From: Synergistaceae bacterium
GTDB lineage: Bacteria; Synergistota; Synergistia; Synergistales; Aminobacteriaceae
Assembly: GCA_017451025.1 (NCBI GenBank)
Contig: JAFSSM010000011.1
Location: forward strand, 1 to 64,000
DNA: 64,000 nt
Direction: 5' to 3'
Below, piece after piece: positions 23,857 to 33,899 of the stretch. Position 1 is the first letter of the stretch; each line of letters opens with the position of its first letter. Made by a program: the position numbers and the translations under genes. The notes beneath the pieces were generated by a model. It was not told where the DNA came from, made no database searches, and saw only the letters and a program-made list of their open reading frames with translations.

Positions 23857-25689
23857 CTACAAATCTTTCTTCTTCAAGAGCATACCCATCATTATAACGA
23901 GTCCTGCTGTTCCAATTCCCGCGTTGCAGCCGCCCTTCTTTGAAACATCGTCCTGCGTTTCGGATGACTGCTCTTCTTTCACGTCTTCACCAACCGTTAC
24001 GTCCATAACTATATTGTTGAAATTAGTCTGGTAGCCGTAAGAGACTTTTGCGGGTGATGAAGCGAACGTCGCTGTACCTGTTGACGGGTCATACGATGTC
24101 AGTTCAATGGGATTCCCTGCGTTGTCGTAGCCCTTGACGTTTACTATATTGCCAGCACTGAATGCTCCGGTTACACCTGATGTGTTCTCAGAAGACGAAC
24201 CTCTTAAAGATGCCGCATATCCCGACAAGTAATAAAGCATATTCACCTGGAAAGCTGAACCGCTCCTGTTCACGATCATGTCCCTGATCTTTTGACCGTA
24301 GCACTTCAACATCTGAAGTTTTGAGAATACACCTCGATCAATTTCGAGAGCCCCCATACCGTTATTCTGACAGTCAAGCCTCTGCAATTGTCTGTTTTCC
24401 TCAAGGTCAAGAGTTTGCAGTCTGTTATTGTCGCATACCAGCCATTCCAATTTTTGAACCGGCAGCTCGAGCGTCTGAAGATTATTGCTGTAACAATACA
24501 GCCTCGTGAGATTCAGACAGCCCCTTATACTAAGTTCGCTCAGACTGTTATAACTGCAGTCCAGCGTAACAAGCTCTTCACAGTCATCAACGACCAGTTC
24601 ATCGAGATTATTACTCGAGCAGTCCAGCGTTCTAAGGCCGGAACAATTGCTCACATCAAGTGTTCGGAGTGAGTCACAGCCATTGATACTGATTTGCTGA
24701 ACTGTACTGTTGCTGCTCAGGCCAGTTACTTCGGTCAGCGACAAGCAGCCATCTAAATTAACTTCAGAAAGGTTATCGCAACCGGAAAGATTTAGTGATT
24801 GCAGTGATTCGCTGAGCTGTATATCAACCTTTTCGATGTTAGAACAGCCGCTCAAATCAAGCGTAGTAAGAGATGGCAGTTCTTCAAGAATCTTCGAGAG
24901 CTCTGAAGCGGTCAACGAGCTTTTCTGCGAATCCGTTAAACCGATTTCTGTAACATTTTGCTTCTGTGCCTCGTCAAGATTGTCAATAAATTCATTGACA
25001 GACATTGTTTCAGGAACGACTACCTTTAAGCCGTCGCCTGTTTCATTGTTGGAAATAGTATTAGGCTCTTCAGGATTTTCATTAGTGTTGGTATCAGGTA
25101 TTTCGCCAGGTGTTTCGGGTACTTCATCAGAAGGTACAGGAGAATCCGGAGTATTTGGCGATACATCAGGATTTGTGTCAGGGGTTCCATCCGGTGAGGT
25201 ATCGGGTTGTGCGGGCTGTGCATCGGGACTGACCACCAACTGCGGCTCAGACGGCGATGAAGGCTCCGGTTCCGAAGAAGGCTGCTGTGAATTATATCCA
25301 GGCGACGAAGGCGAGGAATTACCGGAAGCATTCACCGTTATCGTTACATCCTTGCTGGCGTAAGCCTTTAGTGCGGGAATATCTGCATCATAATTCTCGA
25401 CCTGTATCATCGCGTTGAATAATGCCTTGCCTGTAGACGACGGCGTTCCTGTGATGACTAGCACATACGTAAACTCATTCATACCTGCAGAAACTATGTC
25501 AATGCTGTCAATGTCGCCTGATACACTCATTCCATCAGGACACTTCACATCCATCGAATACGAGTAGTAAGGGAAATTTCCGTCGGCCAGCCACAGCTTC
25601 ACGTCGACGCTGACAGTCTTAGTGAGCGAAGCACCCGCCGTAACCGTAAACACATCAGCTTCCGTTATGATTGAGACATCTGCTGACAC
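23857..25689 (-). pseudogene. C-terminal part of giant surface protein (after in-frame stop)
   Basis: These 610 residues have no signal peptide or ribosome site of their own; the same frame stays open upstream to the TAA at 26020, so they are the continuation of the protein encoded at 26020-30060. Order: beta-sandwich strands, a Pro/Ser/Glu linker (about 110-205), leucine-rich repeats with Cys in LDCS-type motifs (about 255-440), and a tail with GGCNAGIGTAGLVIMMGMLL and KKKDL, a clear Synergist-CTERM signal. If TAA 26020 is real and not read through, the surface protein loses its leucine-rich part and its anchor. GTG 25689 as an independent start is unlikely. Confidence 0.75.
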
Positions 25690-26019
25690 CGCAACCGTAC
25701 CAGCATTATCACTGAATAATGTCCTCGTGGTTGTTACGCTGTTTCCGTTCTCATCCTTCGAGGTTACGGGTGCCTCAGAGTCTCCGTGATAAGTTTTACC
25801 TGTGTTTGCATCAATCTTGATGTTTATCGTTACGTCTGTGCTCTTCTCTCCGTTTGACGCTGTTATCGTTATAGAGTAATCACCCGAAGTTGCCGTTACC
25901 GTTCCGCTGAGCGTGTAGACATTGCCTGCGTCATCAGCTTTTCCCTCAACGCCGGAGACATCCCCGAGCTTTGTCCAGGTCAGGCCGTTCTGATTTGCGG
26001 TTATCGTGATTGAGAGAAC

Positions 26020-29000
26020 TTAATCCTCAGAGACCGAAACAGTCGTTGATGGCGCAACCGTGAGTTCGGGCGCAACAGCCTCAACTTTCGCGGGATTCAC
26101 CTTCACAGCTACAGTGTGTGTATCCGTACCGGTAATACTTCCGCTTGTTGCTGTGGCTGTCAGGGTTACTGTGTATTCTCCTGCAATCGTCTCGGCTCCA
26201 ACAAGCAGTTTCTCATAGTCGAAGGAGATTCGGTCAGATGCAGGCTCAACGCTGACTTTCCACACAGGGACAGCAGATGATTTTATGTCTGAACTGCTCC
26301 CGTCTGAGTACGTACCTGTTACTGCTACGTAAAGCGGCATATCCTTTGAGGTCCCTGCTGTTGTCTCAAGCAACGTGTCGCCGGAAATATCTACACTTAT
26401 TGATGACAAAGTAGCAGCCCTAACCTTAATCTGGATATCCTTATTCGCAGTTGAGACTAATGTTAGCTTGCTGTTCGACACATTGATAACCGGCTTAATA
26501 TTTACCTGTGAATCGGCTGACTGTGTCGGAGTTCCTGTTATGCTGAATACATGCCGGAATACATTTACGCCGTTCACAACCTTATCGGTACTCGTTAAGT
26601 CGCCGTCCGCTTTAAGTCCTTCAGGCAGTCCTGTTACATCGAGAGAATAAGCGTAATTCTTGAAGTCAGGGTCTGCAACATCGACGCTAACATCAACTGT
26701 TACGACAGTCGAAAACTCTGCGTTGACAATTGCGGCAAAATCTGTTGCTTCTGCGGCAACGGCTATCTCAGTCTCAAGGACCTTGCTAGTCCCGCTCTTG
26801 AACTCGGTCTTAGTGGTAGTTACGAACTTATCGCCCACTATTGAGATGCTCTCATATCTGGGGATGCCCTCATACGTGCCTTCGGTGATGAGTTGAGTAT
26901 TGCCGTCCTCCTCAACTGTTATTCCGCTGCTGACTATGACTTTCACTTCTGCACTGGAGGATAAAACTTCTGAGTTTGTGTTCGCCACCTGCACCGTGCA
27001 TGTGTACGTACCTTCAGCAATAGATACTGGAGGGTTTGCGGTTATTGCGGCCTGTCCGTCAGAGTTTTTCGTGAGCGTAACCCATTCAGGAGCATTGCTT
27101 AGAGTCCAGTTGCGCGAGCCTGTACCGGTGCTGTCATTCATCACGAGCGTTTGAGTCTGGCCCTTCAAGACTGTAATGCTAGTATCTGCAATTTCAGAAG
27201 CCGCGTCGGATATTTTTACTGTTATGAGGACTGGATCTGTGTCATTATGATTATTGTCCCCTTTAACTTTGTACCACACACGATAAGTGCCTGCGTTAAT
27301 AGCGGTGGGAATATCTGCTCTCCAGGCTGTGCTGTCTGCGGCCGGTTCAGTCTCGGACAAAGCATAATACATAGTTCCTCCGACAACATTTCCGGAGATT
27401 GTTAGAAGCGGGCGTTCTGTTTTGTCATAGACTCTGTCGCTCTTAGCAACATTAGCAGGGGCGGAATTTGCCTTGTTGACGGTAACAGCTGCTATGTTAG
27501 AGGTTGCTGTTGCTGTTTGGCCGTTGTCTTGACGTGTGGCGGTTACAACGCAGTAATAGTAGTACGTGCCGACATCCTTACCAGTTGGGATTATGTAGTT
27601 AGAGGAATTTGCGCCGTCTATGAGTGTGCCGCCGGTGCTGCTTCCCGTAGAACTGGAATACCACTGATAGGCTAAGTCATAAGTAGTGTCTGTTGAGGCG
27701 GCAGCCGTAACGGTGATACTGCCTTCTGAGTAGCCGTAGGTTAAAGAGTTGTCGGCGGTCAGAGCGGTTACGCTGCTGATTGTTGGGGAGGCGGCGGCGA
27801 TATCCTTCCATTGAGCATAAAGATTAGTCGTATTGCCCAGCGTTATCCTTGATTTATCGTAATAAGTAGTTCCGTGATTCGTCTCTGTTGGGTTAGCTAA
27901 TGTGTTCCAGCCTGTAAAAGTTTTCCCGTTCGGAGCGATGAAGCTGTTGGCATTCAGTATATATTCTATGTTCTCGGGAACATCCTGCGGTTCCATTGTT
28001 CCTGATATGCTGTCGTTATTTGCGTTGAAGGTTACTTTTACTGGGCGTGCAACAAGATAGGGATAGTCCTTGCTTTCCTCATCGATATTGTCAAAAACTT
28101 TATAGTCTGGAGCAATATAGCTAGCCTTGAGGAGCCTAGTGTATTTGCCACCGGTAATTATGTGAGTCCTAGCGTTTCCATCAGTATCAATCCCACTTTT
28201 AAATTTACCCGCACTGATGGTTATTGAAGTCTCTTCTACTCTATGACTGTCATGATAAAAATTTATTGATCCGTTTACAATGCCGCCCATTATATTGACT
28301 TGATCGTTGGCACAATACATATGAATAGTCTCTATATTATTTACAAGTTCACCGCCGCTCATACGAATTACCGAATAAGAGTTAGGATAAGAGTAACCAT
28401 CAAGGTCCCCTATACTGCCGATTTTGCCGTCATAAATAGTTAGCACAGACGGTTTATTATTTGTGTATGCGCCTGTGAGGATTGAGAATCCTTTTGGCGC
28501 GATAATTTCCGTGTCCTCACCATATATAGTTATTTCTGCACCATCCACACAGATTCCATAATTAGAAATTTCACCGATAATCTTTACATTATTCAAGGTT
28601 AGTTTGCTTTCCTTAGCTTTTATTCCGTACGGAGTGTTGGAACCGCTAACATTAAGATTTTGCACTGTAACGGTTTTATTTGCCGGAATAGTCAGATAAG
28701 CATTTGTTCCGGACAATGTGATAGTTTTGCTGTTGCCTTCCAGTGTTATGTTCTTATTAATGGAGACCTCTTCTATCAAAGTAATATTGTCTAAAAGAGT
28801 AACTGTATTGCCGTCCCTTGCAGCTTTGATTGCTAAGGCTAGGGTGTTGTAGTTGGTTACTATATCGCCGCTGGTTACGCTGGCTGTTGGTCCATAGATA
28901 GCATATAACTTGATAGTAGTTACAGCAAAATTAGCACCAGAGCTATAAGCTGTACCATCGCCGTTAGGGGAAGTGTTCCACTCAATGAAGGTTTTGCCAT

Positions 29001-30060
29001 CTGGTGCGGTAAAGCCCAATCCTGTAAAAGTAGACAAAGAAATATTTGTACCAACCTTATCCTGCGTATAGGTGTGCCTGACATCTTCAAGTGTACTATC
29101 CCAGCCATTAGAATAATAAAAAATTATTGCACCGGGCTTAACAGTCCAAGTTTTTGATTCTGTATTATCTTCAAACGGGGCATTTCTGTTAGCAATCCAA
29201 TTCAAATTAGGCATGGAACTAAAAGTACCGCCGGAAATAAATTGAGAAGCTTCATTATACAAAAACAGTCCTTCTGTGTTACCTATAAAAGTGCCACCGG
29301 TTATTGTAAGATTTGTAGATGTTGTATATATACCGTAAGTACCGCCTGAGAAAGTACCACCAGTGATGTTGATAGTTGCGGCTCCCTGTATTTGAGCTCC
29401 ATAAGTAGCACCGATGAACATTCCTCCCGTGATAGTAAGAGTCTTACCTGAAAATATATTTGTCTGAAGTCCATATGTACCACCTTGTAATTTACCTTTA
29501 TTAATTTCTAATTTTGCACCATAAGCAAAATAAACGCCAACACTTGCTGTAGAGATTATTTCGACATTTTCCCCATCAATAATAAGGGTACTGTTTGTCT
29601 TGCTAGTGGATATCGCCTCTTTTCCATTCGCCTTAATTGTTCCGCCATATATACCAATATTACTGTTGGTGCCATCAAAGAAAATTGCTCTGCCGTAGCC
29701 TGTATTCTCAATAGTACCTTTGTGTTCAGAGTCGCAATCATAAATATTCAGCGTCGAGTTTGCACCGATCTTGATGGTATTTTCGCTTGAAGAGGTTCCG
29801 CCTGAATAGGAAATTTTGTGCCCATTTAGGCAAAGGTTCGTTGTACCGCTTGGAGCACTCCACGTAGCAGACAACGTTACATCATTAGTCAGATAGTAGC
29901 TTCCTGCTGTGTCTGGCAGGGCATTTTTGGGAGTCCAGTCGGATATGTTATCGTGAGTAGTATGTTCGTCAGCAAATGACTGTGCCGGGAAAATGCCCGC
30001 GACCATAAACAGAATAAGCATTAGGGATAAAGTTTTCGTCTTCATTGCCATTAATCTCAT
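26020..30060 (-). CDS. Giant beta-helix/InlB-repeat surface protein, N-terminal part
   Basis: About 1346 residues up to a TAA. The signal peptide MRLMAMKTKTLSLMLILFMVAGIFPAQSFA fixes the start region at 30060-30045; a longer frame from ATG 30138 adds another hydrophobic stretch and has a GGGAG site, but 14 bases away. Residues 60-300 are a parallel beta-helix with repeated GGTF/ITGG turns; two InlB B-repeats (GKTFIEWNTSPNGDG, GKTFTGWNTLANP) flank a second helix; then immunoglobulin-like modules and Ca-like strands follow. This type of protein is usually an adhesin or glycan-binding surface protein. The frame continues without shift past TAA 26020 into the leucine-rich part, so the native protein was about 2067 residues. 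Confidence 0.8.
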   Translation of the reverse strand: MRLMAMKTKTLSLMLILFMVAGIFPAQSFADEHTTHDNISDWTPKNALPDTAGSYYLTNDVTLSATWSAPSGTTNLCLNGHKISYSGGTSSSENTIKIGANSTLNIYDCDSEHKGTIENTGYGRAIFFDGTNSNIGIYGGTIKANGKEAISTSKTNSTLIIDGENVEIISTASVGVYFAYGAKLEINKGKLQGGTYGLQTNIFSGKTLTITGGMFIGATYGAQIQGAATINITGGTFSGGTYGIYTTSTNLTITGGTFIGNTEGLFLYNEASQFISGGTFSSMPNLNWIANRNAPFEDNTESKTWTVKPGAIIFYYSNGWDSTLEDVRHTYTQDKVGTNISLSTFTGLGFTAPDGKTFIEWNTSPNGDGTAYSSGANFAVTTIKLYAIYGPTASVTSGDIVTNYNTLALAIKAARDGNTVTLLDNITLIEEVSINKNITLEGNSKTITLSGTNAYLTIPANKTVTVQNLNVSGSNTPYGIKAKESKLTLNNVKIIGEISNYGICVDGAEITIYGEDTEIIAPKGFSILTGAYTNNKPSVLTIYDGKIGSIGDLDGYSYPNSYSVIRMSGGELVNNIETIHMYCANDQVNIMGGIVNGSINFYHDSHRVEETSITISAGKFKSGIDTDGNARTHIITGGKYTRLLKASYIAPDYKVFDNIDEESKDYPYLVARPVKVTFNANNDSISGTMEPQDVPENIEYILNANSFIAPNGKTFTGWNTLANPTETNHGTTYYDKSRITLGNTTNLYAQWKDIAAASPTISSVTALTADNSLTYGYSEGSITVTAAASTDTTYDLAYQWYSSSTGSSTGGTLIDGANSSNYIIPTGKDVGTYYYYCVVTATRQDNGQTATATSNIAAVTVNKANSAPANVAKSDRVYDKTERPLLTISGNVVGGTMYYALSETEPAADSTAWRADIPTAINAGTYRVWYKVKGDNNHNDTDPVLITVKISDAASEIADTSITVLKGQTQTLVMNDSTGTGSRNWTLSNAPEWVTLTKNSDGQAAITANPPVSIAEGTYTCTVQVANTNSEVLSSSAEVKVIVSSGITVEEDGNTQLITEGTYEGIPRYESISIVGDKFVTTTKTEFKSGTSKVLETEIAVAAEATDFAAIVNAEFSTVVTVDVSVDVADPDFKNYAYSLDVTGLPEGLKADGDLTSTDKVVNGVNVFRHVFSITGTPTQSADSQVNIKPVINVSNSKLTLVSTANKDIQIKVRAATLSSISVDISGDTLLETTAGTSKDMPLYVAVTGTYSDGSSSDIKSSAVPVWKVSVEPASDRISFDYEKLLVGAETIAGEYTVTLTATATSGSITGTDTHTVAVKVNPAKVEAVAPELTVAPSTTVSVSED

Positions 30061-30344
30061 AACTGCCGCTTCTTCGTCTCTCAAAAAATACAGCACTAAA
30101 AGCACGTTCAACAAAATTATATGCAGAAAAATTGTCATGATTCTGAAAACTTCTCCCTTCTTGTATATAATAACCTTTTGGCAGTTACGAAGCGAAGTTA
30201 CGAGGATTTATGTATATAAAAAATTCCTTCATTCACATGTGCCATAACTGCACATAGCAAATAAAGGAATTTATTTACATCTAAATTTTGATTTTGTGTT
30301 CGTTATTGAAATTATGATTGGGCGGATAAAAGTCAAAAAGATAT

Positions 30345-30379
30345 GCCAATAGCCAATAGCCAATAGCCAATAGCCAAAT
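30345..30379. repeat. Heptamer tandem repeat (GCCAATA) x 4.7
   Basis: Perfect seven-base repeats lie in the 461-base gap 30061-30521 between the giant surface gene and the GH3-GH13 gene. The same gap holds an inverted repeat AAATTCCTT/AAGGAATTT at about 30221 and 30264, and a direct repeat AGTTACGA at about 30183 and 30196; the promoter of the surface gene should lie near 30150-30200. Confidence 0.95.
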
Positions 30380-30521
30380 TTTACACACTTCATTTCTTTT
30401 TGACAATCCACCTTTCTACTTATTTTTTTAACTTAAAGTTTTTTCAGAGACTAAGCGATGTTGTAATTATATAACCCGCTGGCTGTAATTTCTACAATTT
30501 TTTGACGTCCTTTTTTCTTTC

Positions 30522-33311
30522 TTAGCGGTATATCCTTGCCTCTAATCCCGCAAGTTCCGCCGAAATAGTCTCACCCTCACTGCTCAGCAGCATTTCCCTT
30601 CCCAACAGTTCATCAGGCAACTTCACAGGCTCGCCCGAAAAATTCACCGCAACGTAAATTTTCCTGCCCTCATGTTCCCTCACAAAAGCAAATACCTTCT
30701 CGTTCTCAGGCTCAATCTCACGCCAACTTCCCGCCAATAACACAGAATCACTCCTCCTCAGCGCAAGAAGTCTCCTGTACCACGAAAGCACTGACCCGGA
30801 ATCCCTTTCCTCTTTCTCTGCGTTGACCGCTGTGTAGTTCTCGTTGACCGGCAGCCATGAATCACCTAACGTGAAGCCTGCGTTATGTGAAACATCCCAC
30901 TGCATCGGTGTACGCGCATTATCCCGCGTGAAGTACCGGATAAATTTCATCGCCTCTTCCGGCGAAAATCCCTCCTTCAGTGCAAGGTCATACTGTCCTC
31001 GCGTCTGGACATCATTTATCTCGTCAATGTCCTTCCAGAACCTATTAGTCATCCCAAGTTCCTGCCCCTGATATATAAACGGCGTACCCCTCGTTGTCAG
31101 AAGTATAGTCCCAAGACACTTGGCCGCCTTCACCGGGTCAGCACCTTCCGGCAAAAAGTGATTCACGCTCCGGGGCTGATCATGATTCTCGAAGAACGCA
31201 GGATACCAGCCGTTATTGGCGGTGGCTTTCTGGCTGGCTGAGAGCGCGCGCTTCAGGTCTGTCAACGTCCACTTCACAGGATAGCACCAGATTTCCGCAT
31301 CCCCGAACGGCAGCGTTACGTGGCTGAACTCGAACAGCATATCGAACACCCCGTTATCGCCAACCCAGTCCGGCAATTCATCAGCACTGACACCGTTAGC
31401 CTCGCCTACAGTGAATATGTCGTGCCCGTCCCTCACTTCGCGCTTGAACTCCCTCAAAAAATCCAGAATGCCCGGTGTGTTTGCGGTCATCGTGTGGACG
31501 TTCACAGTGCCGTCCTTCGCGTCAGGCTTCCCGTCAAGAAACTCTGCGGGCTTCTTGATGTAGGTGATTGCGTCAATTCGGAAGCCGCCTACTCCCTTAT
31601 TCAGCCAGAATTTTGCTGAGTCATAAAGTGCTTTGCGTACTTCGGGGTTCTCCCAGTTAAGATCAGGCTGTTCCGCCGCAAATGTGTGAAGGTAGTATTG
31701 GCCACGTTCAGGGCAGAACGTCCACGCACTTCCGCCGAAAATGCTCCTCCAGTTCGTGGGAGGTTCGGGTTGTCCGCTCGGCATGCCTTCGCGTCCAACC
31801 TCCCGCCCCCCCGCCCCCTTCGGGTCCCTCCAGATATACCAGTCAGCTTTTGGGTTGTCGCGCGAGGATTTGCTCTCCAAGAACCATTTGTGCTGGTTCG
31901 AGCTGTGGTTGAACACCAGGTCCATCACTATTTTGATGCCGCGTTTTCCCGCCTCACTCACCAGCTCGTCAAAATCCGACATCGTGCCGAAACGCTGGTC
32001 TATCCCCGTGTAATCCGCAATATCATAGCCGTTGTCGACCATCGGCGAAGGATACACAGGAGTCATCCACACAGCATTAATGCCCAGCTTCTGCAGGTAA
32101 TCCAGCCTCGTGATTATTCCCCTGATGTCCCCTGTTCCTGAACCTGTCGTGTCCTGAAAACTCTTCGGGTATACCTGATACACCGCTCCTGTCTGCCACC
32201 ATTTTTGTGCGCTCATAACGTATTTCTCCTTCAGCTTCATGATTCTGTTCACACTCTCGTCAATTCGAGCTTCGGTGATTCGTCCGTCCTCAATTGCCGC
32301 AACAATTCCGTCAAAGGCTTCACGATAATCCTGCGGCATCAGCAGAATATCACACCCCGTCTCCAGCGCAAGAACTGCTGCCTCTGCACTCGTGTAGTGA
32401 TTCGAAATCGCCTTCATCATTAGTGCATCAGCTATCACCACTCCGTCATAGCCCAGTTCTCCGCGCAATTTTCCCGTAATCAGTTCATGAGAGAGAGTCG
32501 CGGGCAAATTGTCGCTCGTAACATCCTTCATGGTTATGTGCGCAACCATCACGGAATCTGTTTTCTTCAGATTGTCGATGAATGGAATCAGCTCACACCT
32601 CAGGAGTTCCGGCCAAGTCTTCGTTACAGCCACAAATCCAGTGTGCGTGTCGCCCTTAGTGTCCCCGTGCCCGGGAAAGTGCTTGATGCTCCCGGCTATG
32701 CCCTGAGAGTGCAGGCCGTCTAGATAGTCGCTGACCATTCGCGAGACAATTTCAGGGTCTGACCCGAAGGCACGGTCGCCAATCACGATATTTTCAGGGT
32801 TGGTGTTGATGTCGGCGACGGGCGCAAAATCCATGTTGAAGCCGTAGTCTTTAAGGTATGACGCGATATACTCTGCGGCTTTACGGACTTGGCCGCCCTC
32901 TGCCATAGCTTGAGCACTCGCGTATTTCTTGAGTTTGAAGGATTTGTGATTGGCTATGCGGGCAATTCTTCCGCCCTCCTCGTCGACAGCCATTAAGGGA
33001 GAAATTTTGCACGCGGCCTTCAGTTCAGAATTGAGTGCACGAAGCTGCTTTGGAGAGTCTAGATTCTTGCGGAAAATCACAAACCCTCCGGCAGGATAGT
33101 CCTTCAGTGTCGCAAGCATCGTCTTGTTCACGGACTTAACGCCTTTTGCGTCTACTTTGTCGTTATGAATCTGCTCAAGGGTTAATGACGTGTCCAGCTG
33201 GTCGGGCCTGATCATGAACAGCTGGCCTATTTTTTCGCGCAGGGTCATAGCCTGAGCCTTAGAAGCCAGCGCAATAACGGTGAATATCAGTAAAAACTTT
33301 GTGTACTTCAT
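30522..33311 (-). CDS. Fused GH3 beta-N-acetylhexosaminidase and GH13 alpha-glucosidase
   Basis: A 929-residue fusion. A signal peptide (MKYTKFLLIFTVIALASKAQA) is followed by a NagZ-type GH3 domain (22-365) with KHFPGHGDTKGDTH at 210-223 (acid/base Asp221-His223 pair) and nucleophile Asp295 (VIADALMM). From Met366 a full GH13 enzyme begins (MSAQKWWQTGAVYQVYPKSF), with GFRIDAIT, VGEANG and FENHDQPR active-site motifs. The junction keeps an AAGGAG site nine bases before the codon of Met366 (ATG 32216), so two once separate genes are now in frame without a stop, and free GH13 (564 residues, cytoplasmic) could still be made. GH3 would act on peptidoglycan or chitin fragments, GH13 on alpha-glucosides. 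Confidence 0.9.
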   Translation of the reverse strand: MKYTKFLLIFTVIALASKAQAMTLREKIGQLFMIRPDQLDTSLTLEQIHNDKVDAKGVKSVNKTMLATLKDYPAGGFVIFRKNLDSPKQLRALNSELKAACKISPLMAVDEEGGRIARIANHKSFKLKKYASAQAMAEGGQVRKAAEYIASYLKDYGFNMDFAPVADINTNPENIVIGDRAFGSDPEIVSRMVSDYLDGLHSQGIAGSIKHFPGHGDTKGDTHTGFVAVTKTWPELLRCELIPFIDNLKKTDSVMVAHITMKDVTSDNLPATLSHELITGKLRGELGYDGVVIADALMMKAISNHYTSAEAAVLALETGCDILLMPQDYREAFDGIVAAIEDGRITEARIDESVNRIMKLKEKYVMSAQKWWQTGAVYQVYPKSFQDTTGSGTGDIRGIITRLDYLQKLGINAVWMTPVYPSPMVDNGYDIADYTGIDQRFGTMSDFDELVSEAGKRGIKIVMDLVFNHSSNQHKWFLESKSSRDNPKADWYIWRDPKGAGGREVGREGMPSGQPEPPTNWRSIFGGSAWTFCPERGQYYLHTFAAEQPDLNWENPEVRKALYDSAKFWLNKGVGGFRIDAITYIKKPAEFLDGKPDAKDGTVNVHTMTANTPGILDFLREFKREVRDGHDIFTVGEANGVSADELPDWVGDNGVFDMLFEFSHVTLPFGDAEIWCYPVKWTLTDLKRALSASQKATANNGWYPAFFENHDQPRSVNHFLPEGADPVKAAKCLGTILLTTRGTPFIYQGQELGMTNRFWKDIDEINDVQTRGQYDLALKEGFSPEEAMKFIRYFTRDNARTPMQWDVSHNAGFTLGDSWLPVNENYTAVNAEKEERDSGSVLSWYRRLLALRRSDSVLLAGSWREIEPENEKVFAFVREHEGRKIYVAVNFSGEPVKLPDELLGREMLLSSEGETISAELAGLEARIYR

Positions 33312-33385
33312 GTGCGGTTTACCTCGTAAAATGAATTTGTTGTATTATTGCACAAAATCCTTACATATCAGGAGGAAATCACACA

Positions 33386-33841
33386 ATGGCCTATTCCATA
33401 AAAGAAATGTCAGAGCTTACAGGACTTCCGGCTTCAACATTGAGATACTATGACAAGCAGGGCCTTCTGCCGAATCTGCGGCGCGACAGCAATAATGTAC
33501 GGATTTTCAGCGATGAGGACTACAAGACTTTGCGACTGATAGACTGCCTGAAGCGTTCGGGACTGTCCATCAAGGACATACGCAGCTTCATAGATTTGGC
33601 AAGACAAGGAGATAAAGCCCTGGCGGAAAGGCGGGATATATTCACGAAACGGCGGGAAAATCTCAAACAGGAACTCGCAAATCTTCAGGAGGTGCTTGGA
33701 GTGATTGAATATAAGTGCTGGTACTACAGCAAAGCCTGCGAAGCCGGGACTGAGTCTAACATGAAGAATATGGCTCTGTCGGAAATACCTGAAGAGTACC
33801 GCGAAGCCAGAAATTATTTGCTGGGAATATACCAGCATTGA
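33386..33841 (+). CDS. MerR family transcription regulator
   Basis: A 151-residue regulator. Residues 1-70 are the winged helix (YSIKEMSELTGLPASTLRYYDKQGLLP), followed by a long dimer helix (about 75-115) and a short end with Cys110 and Cys117 (KCWYYSKAC). AGGAGG precedes the ATG. It is followed by an aldo/keto reductase 58 bases on, a pairing often seen for MerR regulators that control oxidoreductases in response to electrophiles, so that gene is its likely target. Confidence 0.92.
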   Translation: MAYSIKEMSELTGLPASTLRYYDKQGLLPNLRRDSNNVRIFSDEDYKTLRLIDCLKRSGLSIKDIRSFIDLARQGDKALAERRDIFTKRRENLKQELANLQEVLGVIEYKCWYYSKACEAGTESNMKNMALSEIPEEYREARNYLLGIYQH

Positions 33842-33899
33842 TTAATTCTTAGTTCAACCGGCTATAATGGCCAAAAATTCCAGAGGGGGATAAATATTC

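Noticed and set aside
30278-30401. A small minus-strand frame (MKCVKFGYWLLAIG...) made of the heptamer repeat
   Set aside because: It has no ribosome site or promoter, and its hydrophobic pattern only reflects the repeat.
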